From the NCBI GenBank assembly GCA_003280575.1, contig QCEN01000007.1:1-64000 (forward strand): a stretch of 64,000 nt of DNA, given 5' to 3'. This stretch comes from Prochlorococcus sp. AG-355-P07 (GTDB lineage Bacteria; Cyanobacteriota; Cyanobacteriia; PCC-6307; Cyanobiaceae). Positions 37,761-45,025 of the stretch are shown piece by piece. The first letter of the stretch is position 1. Every line of letters starts with the position of its first letter. The translations under genes and the position numbers were made by a program. Under the pieces are notes generated by a model that was not told the DNA's origin, ran no database searches, and was given only the letters and a program-made list of their open reading frames with translations.

Positions 37761-37910
37761 ATGAAATATCTCATCTCACACAAAAGATCAATAGCTTTAT
37801 TTGGTATTGGAATAGTTGCTATAAGTATTGGATTAATGTCAAAAAAAGTAATTAATTATCCAGCTGGAGATTGTATGAAAGGAACTCAAGAAATAACCTT
37901 TAATATCTAG
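37761..37910 (+). CDS. 49-aa single-helix membrane peptide
   Basis: ATG-started ORF: MKYLISHKRSIALFGIGIVA, then ISIGLMSKKVINYPAGDCMK and a short tail. One hydrophobic helix at about residues 11-28 follows a basic N terminus, giving either an N-in anchor or an uncleaved signal. It ends just before the convergent thioredoxin-like gene. Codon use resembles its neighbours; no family recognised. Confidence 0.5.
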   Translation: MKYLISHKRSIALFGIGIVAISIGLMSKKVINYPAGDCMKGTQEITFNI

Positions 37911-37933
37911 CCATTAATCTTCATACATATTCC

Positions 37934-38323
37934 TTAATTCTTAAATCCAGTCAACTTTGATAACTCTTTTAGTGAAAGTACACCTAAAATAAGTTTTCCA
38001 TTTATTTCCCATGTGGGAAACCCTTTAATTTTTTTATCAATGCATAATTGAGTTTGACTGTTTATGCCATCTCTTGCACATTCAACTACATTCAGTTCTC
38101 TATAAGCTTGCTTACCAAATAATTCACCTTGATTAAGACAATTAGGACACCAATATGCTGAATATTTAACTACACCATTATCTTTAAGGTATTTTGCCAA
38201 CTCGATTGATTCACTATTGCTTTCTGAGGTTACTTTAAGTACTCTCTGATTATTCAAGTGGGAGCTATGAACAACACTTGGTAAATTAAGCAAAATTAAT
38301 AGTGGGATTAATAAGCTCTTCAT
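37934..38323 (-). CDS. Exported thioredoxin-like protein (CPNC)
   Basis: 129 aa with a signal peptide (MKSLLIPLLILLNLPSVVHS) and a thioredoxin-like fold: YLKDNGVVKYSAYWCPNCLN with the redox pair CPNC, a conserved GFPTWEINGKLILG (cis-proline loop) and two further cysteines (VVECARDG and TQLCIDKK). This matches the thioredoxin domain that cyanobacterial VKOR/LTO1 proteins carry at their C terminus, here encoded alone. Likely acts in disulfide exchange in the periplasm or lumen. Its ATG overlaps the stop of an upstream broken ORF (ATGA). Confidence 0.82.
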   Translation of the reverse strand: MKSLLIPLLILLNLPSVVHSSHLNNQRVLKVTSESNSESIELAKYLKDNGVVKYSAYWCPNCLNQGELFGKQAYRELNVVECARDGINSQTQLCIDKKIKGFPTWEINGKLILGVLSLKELSKLTGFKN

Positions 38324-38472
38324 TTATTTACTACTTTACCTCCATATTTTCTATCTATCTTATCAAGCAAAATTCGTATATCTTTATTTTTAAGTTTCAC
38401 TATTTGCTGAAGATTTTCAAGAAGATTACATATTTGATCCTGTGTACGTTCATTTAATTAACTTACTGCCAT
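38320..38472 (-). pseudogene. Small ORF interrupted by an in-frame stop
   Basis: From ATG at 38472 the frame reads MAVS, then TAA, then 45 well-formed codons: LNERTQDQICNLLENLQQIV, KLKNKDIRILLDKIDRKYGG, KVVNK and TGA. The final TGA overlaps the ATG of the thioredoxin-like gene by ATGA, as in a translation-coupled pair. No ATG, GTG or TTG follows the internal stop until a GTG halfway through. A single base change at codon 5 would restore a 50-aa helical protein, so this looks like a recently inactivated gene or a sequencing error. Family unknown. Confidence 0.5.
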
Positions 38473-38562
38473 TTATATTAAGAGTTTTTATATATTAACT
38501 TTAAATCAACAGTAAATTTAAATACTTATTGTATTTATATTTTTTTATTGCTATTTTTTTAA

Positions 38563-38603
38563 AGCGGGCTAAGGTTCATATCTCCACGAGGATTTAGTCC
38601 GCT
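38563..38603. ncRNA. Strong 11-bp stem-loop, possible small RNA or terminator
   Basis: AGCGGGCTAAG pairs with TTTAGTCCGCT (11 pairs, three G-T) around a 19-base loop that has its own TCC/GGA. It is markedly more GC-rich than its surroundings. On the plus strand GAATTTTT follows, a weak terminator tail, yet no plus-strand gene ends nearby; on the minus strand an A-run follows. An unannotated small RNA ending here is plausible but unproven. Confidence 0.4.
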
Positions 38604-38726
38604 GAATTTTTAAAGATTCATTTATTTTGGATCTCTCTTTAAGAAGTTGATTAGAAATATTCAAAAATATTTATCTTTGCTTAATTTCTAAATTCCATTT
38701 AAAATCATTCTAATATACTTATTAGA

Positions 38727-38737
38727 AGTGTGACACT
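38727..38737. promoter_or_regulatory. Palindrome AGTGTGACACT, 3' copy
   Basis: Perfect 11-bp palindrome (AGTGT-G-ACACT) two bases past the stop codon of the ribbon-helix-helix gene. The same sequence, apart from the centre base, occurs just before that gene's start. Confidence 0.5.
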
Positions 38738-38739
38738 AT

Positions 38740-39105
38740 TTATTCAAAAATAATGTTATTTCGCTTCATAACTTTCTTAAAATATTTAAACTCAATAAAT
38801 TCATGCATCATTTTGATATCATCTGATAATATTTTTTTATTAACTTCATAGTCGTCCCCATTACGTGGAGATTTATTATTTTCTGAGAACCTATCTGGAT
38901 CAAAAGAAAAATTGATAAAATCCCCTTTAGCAAATTTATTTTGACCAATAGATTCATATAATACACCTCGAGATCTCAAAGCCTCCTCGACCAATAAACC
39001 TGTGACTTTTGACTGACTAAATTCATTAGCTTTGCACAATTTTTCGATAATTCCATGAACTTCTTCACTTGGCAAAAAACCAATTCTTTTCCTCTGAGAG
39101 GGCAT
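38740..39105 (-). CDS. Ribbon-helix-helix-like regulator (unknown family)
   Basis: About 121 aa from ATG at 39105 (MPSQRKRIGFLPSEEVHGII); a TTG two codons earlier is possible. The first 50 residues (KRIGFLPSEEVHGIIEKL...SQSKVTGLLVEEALRSRG) follow the ribbon-helix-helix pattern of a short strand then two helices. The rest is polar with no known domain. Palindromes at 39120 and 39142 cover the promoter, suggesting autoregulation. The 14-mer TATTCAAAAATAAT occurs at both gene ends (38741 and 39105). The partner or target genes are unknown. Confidence 0.65.
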   Translation of the reverse strand: MPSQRKRIGFLPSEEVHGIIEKLCKANEFSQSKVTGLLVEEALRSRGVLYESIGQNKFAKGDFINFSFDPDRFSENNKSPRNGDDYEVNKKILSDDIKMMHEFIEFKYFKKVMKRNNIIFE

Positions 39106-39119
39106 ATTCAAAAATAATT

Positions 39120-39130
39120 AGTGTCACACT
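39120..39130. promoter_or_regulatory. Operator-like palindrome, proximal
   Basis: AGTGTCACACT, 15 nt upstream of the ribbon-helix-helix gene's ATG; it is the reverse complement of the copy at 38727. Its centre is 22 bp from that of the next site, two helical turns, which suits cooperative dimer binding. Confidence 0.55.
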
Positions 39131-39141
39131 TGCACATTACA

Positions 39142-39152
39142 AGTGTTGCACT
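39142..39152. promoter_or_regulatory. Operator-like palindrome, distal
   Basis: AGTGTTGCACT, differing only in the centre from the site at 39120, so the outer AGTG/CACT arms are kept. It lies between the regulator gene and the divergent 50-aa ORF at 39182 and could control both. Confidence 0.5.
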
Positions 39153-39181
39153 ATATTTGATTTAAGTCAACTAATTTTGCT

Positions 39182-39334
39182 ATGCATATTTTAATATTTC
39201 CTGCCGGATTTATTCTTTGGTATCTAGCTTATGAAGCAAAACCTATCATTAATGATGAAGTAACACTTCATTGGAAAGAGAAAAATACAAATAAAAGAAA
39301 TAAACTTTTAAATATAATCAACGAAAGCTTTTAA
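39182..39334 (+). CDS. 50-aa membrane-anchored peptide
   Basis: ATG-started ORF: MHILIFPAGFILWYLAYEAK, then PIINDEVTLHWKEKNTNKRN and KLLNIINESF. A hydrophobic N-terminal helix (residues 2-17) is followed by a charged tail. It is divergent from the ribbon-helix-helix gene, with the distal palindrome about 30 nt upstream of its start. It overlaps the next convergent ORF by 4 nt. Codon use is normal; no family recognised. Confidence 0.55.
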   Translation: MHILIFPAGFILWYLAYEAKPIINDEVTLHWKEKNTNKRNKLLNIINESF

Positions 39335-39510
39335 AATTTTCTATCAATCGATTTTGACCATTCCTTGTGCTTAAAATCTAAATCTGAGATTAACTGTTTT
39401 TGATAAGTAAATTTAAGTTTATTTTCGTTAAGTGATTTTTTTGTAAGAATCATCTCTTCAGAGAAAAAATCCGGAGTATTAGAGCTACTAATTTTTTTTT
39501 GGACTTCCAT
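39331..39510 (-). CDS. 59-aa soluble small protein (unknown)
   Basis: ATG-started ORF: MEVQKKISSSNTPDFFSEEM, then ILTKKSLNENKLKFTYQKQL and ISDLDFKHKEWSKSIDRKF. It is polar, predicted helical, and has no membrane segment. Its stop overlaps that of the convergent 50-aa ORF (TTAA). The composition looks coding, but I do not recognise a family. Confidence 0.55.
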   Translation of the reverse strand: MEVQKKISSSNTPDFFSEEMILTKKSLNENKLKFTYQKQLISDLDFKHKEWSKSIDRKF

Positions 39511-39673
39511 ACTAAGTAATTAATATAATTTTTTTATATGACTCAAAAGATTAAGGTCTTAATATTTTTATATTCTTTTTATATTTTCTTAATATATATT
39601 TCTAGCAGGTTTGTTAAAAATATTAGTTTATCAAATAAAAAAGGCTATATTTAAAAAAATATATATTTTTATT

Positions 39674-39844
39674 ATGAATCTTAAGGAGAGAGGGATTACT
39701 GTTGGAGACTTACTAATAATACTAATAATAATCACTTCAACAATACTAATTAAATCAATTAGCAAGGATAAGAAAACAACATTTAACTATAGTAATCAAG
39801 AGCAAGTTTCATATAAGAAAAATTATTGTCAAAAATTGATTTGA
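39674..39844 (+). CDS. 56-aa single-helix membrane protein
   Basis: From ATG at 39674: MNLKERGITVGDLLIILIII, then TSTILIKSIS and a polar C-terminal half. A GGAGAG stretch lies inside the gene start region. The frame is open upstream to 39611, but the basic N terminus followed by one hydrophobic helix (residues 9-28) makes the inner ATG more natural. It resembles small membrane proteins common in Prochlorococcus genomes; function unknown. Confidence 0.6.
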   Translation: MNLKERGITVGDLLIILIIITSTILIKSISKDKKTTFNYSNQEQVSYKKNYCQKLI

Positions 39845-39964
39845 ATAGCCTATAAAAATTATTATTAAAACTATAAATTAAATCATTTAAATATTATTTA
39901 TCACTTATATAAATTTAAAGAATTCATATTTATCAAACAAGGAGTATATTTATTTTTAAATATT

Positions 39965-40132
39965 TTAATGAAATGATTTAGAACTTTCCCATTTCAAATT
40001 ATCCTTTAATTCATTGAAATCATTTGAAATTGAAACTAAGTTCACCATTTGAAGAATTTGAGTTTTATTTAGCCTATTAATAGCAATAAGTTTATTAAGC
40101 ATTTCTAAAACAGATTTATCATTAATATTCAT
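39965..40132 (-). CDS. 55-aa helical small protein (unknown)
   Basis: ATG-started ORF: MNINDKSVLEMLNKLIAINR, then LNKTQILQMVNLVSISNDFN and ELKDNLKWESSKSFH. It is amphipathic and helical with regularly spaced leucines. It vaguely recalls the broken ORF at 38320 (short helical protein with a TQ-I-L-N-L pattern), but the similarity is weak. No known domain. Confidence 0.5.
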   Translation of the reverse strand: MNINDKSVLEMLNKLIAINRLNKTQILQMVNLVSISNDFNELKDNLKWESSKSFH

Positions 40133-40331
40133 TGTTTGTATAGAATAACTATGATTCTTCGATTCCTATATCTTATCTTAAAAATCATAAAATTTATTTT
40201 TAAAACTTCATAATTTATTTATAGACCAAAATAATAAATATCTAAAAAATCATCAGAAATAAAACTCTTACTTTTAAGTAAAAATCATTAGCTCACTTTC
40301 TTATAAATTCGTTTATTGTAAAAAGAAAAAA

Positions 40332-40502
40332 ATGAAAAAAAACTCCAATAAAGAATACTTAAATAGAGATGAAGTAAATGAAATGATTGAATCCGCTTTA
40401 AGGAGACACAATAGGAGATCTACAATAATATCAAGTGTACTTGGCTGGATTCTAATTGGAGGTTATTCGTTTGGACTTTTTCAAGCAGTTCAAAATGTCT
40501 AA
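40332..40502 (+). CDS. 56-aa membrane-anchored small protein
   Basis: ATG-started ORF: MKKNSNKEYLNRDEVNEMIE, then SALRRHNRRSTIISSVLGWI and LIGGYSFGLFQAVQNV. A charged, helical N-terminal half is followed by one C-terminal transmembrane helix (about residues 32-50), so it is probably tail-anchored. Codon use is normal. Family unknown. Confidence 0.6.
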   Translation: MKKNSNKEYLNRDEVNEMIESALRRHNRRSTIISSVLGWILIGGYSFGLFQAVQNV

Positions 40503-40565
40503 TTAATCTTTTATTTAAAGCTGAACTAGCTAGATGATAAATTAATATAAGTCTAAGTATTTATT

Positions 40566-40787
40566 ATGAGGGAATATATTAAGGAAAATCTTACAGTGAT
40601 AAGAAAATATTTAAAAAAACGAAAAAAATATACATCAAAACTAAATAATGACTCGATAATGGAAGAATTCAAAGAATGGAGCAACGATCCATTACCTGAG
40701 AAAGAATCAATTTGGACTTTACCTGACTTAACGAGAAATGAAAGACTAAAAAATTTTTGTCGCTCAATTAAAAAGGAAATAAGATAA
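40566..40787 (+). CDS. 73-aa basic small protein (unknown)
   Basis: MREYIKENLTVIRKYLKKRK followed by an acidic and proline-containing stretch (EEFKEWSNDPLPEKESIW) and a basic end. It is soluble, with no recognised domain. It lies 64 nt after the tail-anchored ORF and is convergent with the next one. Confidence 0.55.
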   Translation: MREYIKENLTVIRKYLKKRKKYTSKLNNDSIMEEFKEWSNDPLPEKESIWTLPDLTRNERLKNFCRSIKKEIR

Positions 40788-40791
40788 GTTT

Positions 40792-40950
40792 CTAATTACC
40801 TAGTTGTATATGATGTACCTTTAAATAAAAATAACCTGCAAATCCAACTATATTCAAAATTATAACGAAAACCCAAGCTCCAATTGGCTGATTAGAATCA
40901 AATTTTTTTATTTTAACTTTTTCCTTTAGTCTTTCAATATATTTAACCAT
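40792..40950 (-). CDS. 52-aa single-helix membrane protein
   Basis: ATG-started ORF: MVKYIERLKEKVKIKKFDSN, then QPIGAWVFVIILNIVGFAGY and FYLKVHHIQLGN. A basic amphipathic N terminus is followed by one clear transmembrane helix (residues 24-42). It shows the usual charge asymmetry of a real membrane peptide. Family unknown. Confidence 0.6.
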   Translation of the reverse strand: MVKYIERLKEKVKIKKFDSNQPIGAWVFVIILNIVGFAGYFYLKVHHIQLGN

Positions 40951-41027
40951 AGTAAAAATATTTAAAAGAATATCTTTAATTATAGAGATTTGGATTTAAA
41001 GGAATCTTAAATAAAATAAAATTTCTT

Positions 41028-41153
41028 TTAATTCGCATTTTTATTGTCAACCCTTTTAATGGGATATTTAATTAACTCCTTTTTGAGATTTTTTAAAAGT
41101 TTATTGTGATTCAAAATTGTAAATTTCCTAGTAAAGGAATAATGCCATTTCAT
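41028..41153 (-). CDS. Possible 41-aa basic peptide
   Basis: ATG-started ORF: MKWHYSFTRKFTILNHNKLL, then KNLKKELIKYPIKRVDNKNA and N. It is strongly basic. It occupies the otherwise empty gap before the peroxiredoxin gene. It might be real or chance; conservation would decide. Confidence 0.3.
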   Translation of the reverse strand: MKWHYSFTRKFTILNHNKLLKNLKKELIKYPIKRVDNKNAN

Positions 41154-41169
41154 TGAATTAAAAAAAAAC

Positions 41170-41199
41170 TTGCTAATTCATTATTAATAAAATTATAAT
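41170..41199 (+). promoter_or_regulatory. Sigma-70-type promoter of the peroxiredoxin gene
   Basis: TTGCTA at 41170 and TATAAT at 41194 with an 18-base spacer, about 50 nt before the ATG. The leader then contains the small inverted repeat GGTC-ATTCA-GACC at 41209. It fits a constitutive promoter for an abundant protein. Confidence 0.5.
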
Positions 41200-41252
41200 A
41201 CTTATTACGGTCATTCAGACCATACTTAATTTAAATAAGGACAAATTTTTTC

Positions 41253-41837
41253 ATGAGCTTAAGAGTTGGCCAAGAAGCACCAGACTTTAGTGCTACAGCA
41301 GTATATGATCAAGAGTTTAAGGAGATTACACTTTCAGGTCTAAGAGGTAAATGGGTAGTTTTATTCTTTTACCCACTAGATTTTACATTTGTATGTCCAA
41401 CTGAAATCACTGCATTTAGTGATAGGTACCAAGATTTCTCAGCTCTTAATACTGAAATACTTGGGGTATCAGTTGATAGCAAACACTGTCATTTGGCTTG
41501 GATACAAACCCCAAGAAATGAAGGTGGAATAGGTGATATTAACTACCCGTTAGTTTCTGACTTAAAAAGAGAAATTTGCCAGGCGTACAATGTTCTTAAT
41601 GATGATGGAGAGGCCGATAGAGGTTTATTTCTTATCAATCCCGAAGGAGTAGTTATGCATACGACTGTTAACAAGGCTCCTGTAGGTAGAAATGTTGATG
41701 AAACGTTAAGGATTCTACAAGGTTATCAATACGTTGCGGCAAACCCAGATGAAGTATGTCCAGCAAACTGGACCCCCGGGGAGAAAACAATGTTAGAGGA
41801 CCCCAAAGGTAGTAAGGAATATTTTTCTGCGCTATAA
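41253..41837 (+). CDS. 2-Cys peroxiredoxin
   Basis: Thioredoxin-dependent peroxidase protecting the cytoplasm from H2O2. The 194 aa protein has the peroxidatic cysteine in [32 protein letters not shown], the [13 protein letters not shown] segment and the resolving cysteine in [13 protein letters not shown]. This is the typical 2-Cys (Prx1/AhpC) class of cyanobacteria and chloroplasts. It is notably less AT-rich than its neighbours, as expected of a highly expressed gene. Confidence 0.97.
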   Translation: MSLRVGQEAPDFSATAVYDQEFKEITLSGLRGKWVVLFFYPLDFTFVCPTEITAFSDRYQDFSALNTEILGVSVDSKHCHLAWIQTPRNEGGIGDINYPLVSDLKREICQAYNVLNDDGEADRGLFLINPEGVVMHTTVNKAPVGRNVDETLRILQGYQYVAANPDEVCPANWTPGEKTMLEDPKGSKEYFSAL

Positions 41838-41852
41838 ATGGATTAGAAAAAT

Positions 41853-42605
41853 TTAAGTAAGTATTGAGTAGTAAATAATTATAAAAAAATAAAAAATAAA
41901 TATATTCAAAAAAGTGATAACGTCCCCTCTTTGAGGTTTGGGCACGATCCAATCACTTAAATTAGTTTTATATGATATGAAAGACCATGTATAAAAAGAA
42001 ATTTCTATGGCGACCAGGATAAAAAGATTAATTATATTTAAGTCATCTATACCAAAATATCTATAAATATGAAACTGATCATCAACACTAATATTATTAA
42101 TTTGAAGATGCCAAAGATATAGAGAAATCAAAATAAAATTTACTAATATAATTTTTTTTAACAAAAACCTAGATTTCTTAAAAATTAATAAAATAGAAAT
42201 TAAAAATATGAAGAAACTTAACTGTGGAAGATCCGGTTTTGGTACATTATTTCCTTCAAGAAATAAATTAAATATAATATCAAAATTTATATATATATAA
42301 TCAGCTATTAAGTAAGAGAGAAATAGTAAATTTATTGCTACTAAGAATAATAATCTTTTTCCTTTAATTATTTTTATACTTTGGATTTTGTCATTATTAA
42401 ATGTATAGTATGTATATTTTTTTAAAGAGTTTAAACAGACAAAAGATGGACATATTGCTCCGCTCAAATAGTAAAGGATTGAATAAAAGGAAATATCATT
42501 AATATTGAATGAATACAAATTAAGCCATTGTTTTTGTACAAATGGAAAAATAAGTAAGAATGAAAGTGTAACTAATAACTTTGTTGTATTGTTTTTAATT
42601 ATCAA
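41853..42605 (-). CDS. Polytopic membrane protein (unknown)
   Basis: 250 aa with about six or seven hydrophobic segments (near residues 9-25, 38-55, 85-112, 127-142, 150-166, 189-210 and 230-249). Short polar loops include NNVPKPDLPQ and DWIVPKPQRGDV. No enzyme or transporter motif is visible. The start is TTG at 42605 with no ATG nearby. It lies 33 nt downstream of the FtsH-like gene on the same strand, so they are probably one operon, and it is convergent with the peroxiredoxin gene (15 nt). I do not recognise the family. Confidence 0.75.
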   Translation of the reverse strand: MIIKNNTTKLLVTLSFLLIFPFVQKQWLNLYSFNINDISFYSILYYLSGAICPSFVCLNSLKKYTYYTFNNDKIQSIKIIKGKRLLFLVAINLLFLSYLIADYIYINFDIIFNLFLEGNNVPKPDLPQLSFFIFLISILLIFKKSRFLLKKIILVNFILISLYLWHLQINNISVDDQFHIYRYFGIDDLNIINLFILVAIEISFYTWSFISYKTNLSDWIVPKPQRGDVITFLNIFIFYFFIIIYYSILT

Positions 42606-42638
42606 GAAAAAAGTTTTTTTTAATTTAAAACAATTAAA

Positions 42639-44393
42639 TCAAACTTTCAACAATTTATAAGTTGTTAATTTAAAAACTTTTTTATCTATAGTTTCTTGAT
42701 TTAAAAGTATATCAACTAATTTATCAAGTAAGACTCTATTTTTTTTCAAGATTTTTATTGAATTATTTAATGATATTTTAGAAATATTTATGATTTCATT
42801 ATCTATTCTAGAACTAGTATTTTCTGCTATGAGAGGCTTTCTTCTAAATAATCCATCTCCTAAATATATTTCATTATTATCAGAATCCAATGAAATTGGA
42901 CCAATCATGGAAAATCCATATCTTGTAACCATTTCCCTTACGATATTTGTTGCATAAGAGATATCATTTAAGGAGCATTGTGTAATTTCATTTTCACCAA
43001 AAACTATCGTTTCTGCTGCTCTTCCAGCTAGAGCAATTTCAATTTTTGAAAATAATAATTTTTTTGAAATCAGGCCACTAGAAATTACATCTTCGTCAGG
43101 GCAGATTTTTGTATATCCTCCTATAGATCCAGATCTAGGTAAGATCGTAATTTTATCTACTGATTCAATTCCATTTCTCACAGCAGATACAATCGCTCTG
43201 CCGACCTCGTTATAAGCAATAATTTTTTTCATATTTGGGGAAGTTATTAATGAACTCCTCAGGCCGATCGTAATTTTATCAAGGGCATTTTCTATATGAT
43301 GATCACTGATTAATTTAGATTCATCTCTGGCACAGTGAATAGCGCTCTCGTTCATCAAATTTGCTAGATCTGCTCCCGAAAATCCAACTGTTCTAGAAGC
43401 CCAATATCGTAAGTCAACTTCGCTTGAAAGTGGTTTGGAAAGTGAATGAACTGAAAGAATTTTTTTTCTTCCATCTAAATCTGGAAGCATTACCTCAATT
43501 TTTCTATCAAATCTACCTGGTCTTAATAATGCTGCATCCAAAATATCTGGTCTATTTGTTGCAGCTAAAACAATAATCCCAGAATTATCAGCAAAACCAT
43601 CTAATTCAGTTAGAAGCTGATTAAGGGTTTGTTCTCTTTCATCATTTCCACCTCCGATCCCAGACCCTCTTTGCCTACCAATGGAATCAATTTCATCAAT
43701 GAAAATTATACAAGGTGATTTTTCCTTAGCTTTTGAGAATAGATCACGAACTCGGCTAGCTCCAACACCGACAAAAAGTTCTACAAACTCTGATGCCGAT
43801 ATTGAGAGAAAAGGTACTCCTGATTCACCAGCAATAGCTTTAGCTAATAATGTTTTACCTGTTCCTGGTGGGCCTATTAGAAGAACTCCTTTAGGAACTT
43901 TTGCTCCAAGATTTTCAAATTTCTTTGGTTCTTTCAAAAATGTTATAACCTCTTTTAATTCCTCAGCGGCTTCAGGGACGCCAGCTACGTCATCGAATCT
44001 TGTTTCTACATCATCAATAGTTACAAATTTAGCTTGATTTTTGGTAAATCCAAAAGCTCTGGAAGCCAATTTTGATGTACTCCTCAAGATTAAGACTATT
44101 GCTAATATAAAAATCAAGAAAAGACTTATTGAAGCAAATGAATTAGCAGCTGAGGCTTCTTTTCTACTATTGTTAATAGTTAGATCTACCTTATTTTCAG
44201 TGGCCTTTTTAAGGATTAATTGATCGTTGTAAAGGATAGGTATTTTAAATTTATCGCCATTTTTATACAGAACATCAATTTCTCTCTGCCTAGGATAAAA
44301 AAATATTGATTCTATTTTCCCCGTCTCTATATCTTCTAGAAGATCCGAATAACTTGATTTAGAATCTGAATAAGAGAATTTTGATCTAAACAC
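42639..44393 (-). CDS. FtsH-like AAA+ protein lacking the protease zinc motif
   Basis: 584 aa of the FtsH family. The AAA+ module is intact: Walker A ([14 protein letters not shown]), pore loop ([18 protein letters not shown]), Walker B ([15 protein letters not shown]) and second region of homology ([20 protein letters not shown]). The metalloprotease motif HExGH is replaced by NEVGR ([13 protein letters not shown]); both zinc histidines are gone. The usual first transmembrane helix is also missing: the GTG start at 44393 follows an in-frame stop, and only one helix (about residues 88-105) remains. It should unfold or remodel proteins but not cut them, like plant FtsHi. Confidence 0.9.
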   Translation of the reverse strand: MFRSKFSYSDSKSSYSDLLEDIETGKIESIFFYPRQREIDVLYKNGDKFKIPILYNDQLILKKATENKVDLTINNSRKEASAANSFASISLFLIFILAIVLILRSTSKLASRAFGFTKNQAKFVTIDDVETRFDDVAGVPEAAEELKEVITFLKEPKKFENLGAKVPKGVLLIGPPGTGKTLLAKAIAGESGVPFLSISASEFVELFVGVGASRVRDLFSKAKEKSPCIIFIDEIDSIGRQRGSGIGGGNDEREQTLNQLLTELDGFADNSGIIVLAATNRPDILDAALLRPGRFDRKIEVMLPDLDGRKKILSVHSLSKPLSSEVDLRYWASRTVGFSGADLANLMNESAIHCARDESKLISDHHIENALDKITIGLRSSLITSPNMKKIIAYNEVGRAIVSAVRNGIESVDKITILPRSGSIGGYTKICPDEDVISSGLISKKLLFSKIEIALAGRAAETIVFGENEITQCSLNDISYATNIVREMVTRYGFSMIGPISLDSDNNEIYLGDGLFRRKPLIAENTSSRIDNEIINISKISLNNSIKILKKNRVLLDKLVDILLNQETIDKKVFKLTTYKLLKV

Positions 44394-44524
44394 TAATCTT
44401 TATAAGTGATTAATAAAGCATATATGCTTATTTAAAAAATTGAGGTATATAAACAAAATATACTCAAAAGTTTTGGAGATAACCAGTTAAAGGTTATATT
44501 ATTATATGGTAATAAAGAAACAGT

Positions 44525-44695
44525 ATGGCTGTACCTAAGAAGAAAAAATCAAAGAGCAAAAGGAACCAAAGGCATGCTGTTTGGAAAGGGAAAGCTGCAA
44601 TAGCTGCTCAAAAAGCTATATCTTTAGGTAAATCAGTTTTAACTGGGAAAGCCCAAGGATTTGTTTATCCTATTGAAGAGGAAGAAGAAGAATAG
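44525..44695 (+). CDS. rpmF: 50S ribosomal protein L32
   Basis: 56 aa: [20 protein letters not shown], then [20 protein letters not shown] and an acidic C terminus. This is the cyanobacterial form, without the zinc cysteines. The leader has a possible promoter (TTTTGG at 44471, TATATT at 44495) and an inverted repeat ATAACC/GGTTAT (44479-44497). Divergent from the FtsH-like gene. Confidence 0.95.
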   Translation: MAVPKKKKSKSKRNQRHAVWKGKAAIAAQKAISLGKSVLTGKAQGFVYPIEEEEEE

Positions 44696-44698
44696 CTT

Positions 44699-45025
44699 TT
44701 AAGACCCTAATTTAAATGCTTCAAGTATAATTGCATAAATTGCACCAATTCGTATTTTATCAACTACGGTCCATAAATAATAAAACTTGGAACTTGCAGC
44801 AGGTTTAATTCTTATAATAATTTCAATAAAAACAATAATTATTGGAACCATTATCAACTCATTTTTTCCTTCAGATATAAATTTCGTAATAAAATTTGCG
44901 AACAAAAAATAACCTGTCAAAACAGAAATTAGACCAATAGATTTTGTTCTCCAAGTATCACTCAGAAAACCAAAAAATAATTTATTCAACTGGTAGGTAA
45001 TTCTTGAAAAATTAGTTTTTTGCAT
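44699..45025 (-). CDS. ycf20: Ycf20-like membrane protein (DUF565)
   Basis: 108 aa with two or three hydrophobic segments (near residues 27-48 and 58-72). It matches the DUF565/Ycf20 family of cyanobacteria and plastids, starting with RITYQLNKLFFGFLSDTWRT. Plant relatives affect non-photochemical quenching, but the molecular role is unclear. It overlaps the HAD gene upstream by 14 nt, so they are probably co-transcribed. Confidence 0.72.
   Translation of the reverse strand: MQKTNFSRITYQLNKLFFGFLSDTWRTKSIGLISVLTGYFLFANFITKFISEGKNELIMVPIIIVFIEIIIRIKPAASSKFYYLWTVVDKIRIGAIYAIILEAFKLGS

Noticed and set aside
36790-41252. Prophage or integrative element next to the tRNA.
   Set aside because: No integrase, no structural phage genes and no second copy of the tRNA 3' end found by eye.
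43681-44037. Long open frames antisense to the FtsH-like gene, and similar ones opposite leuS, cobN, metH and tldD.
   Set aside because: They mirror codon structure of the real genes on the other strand and have no family resemblance.
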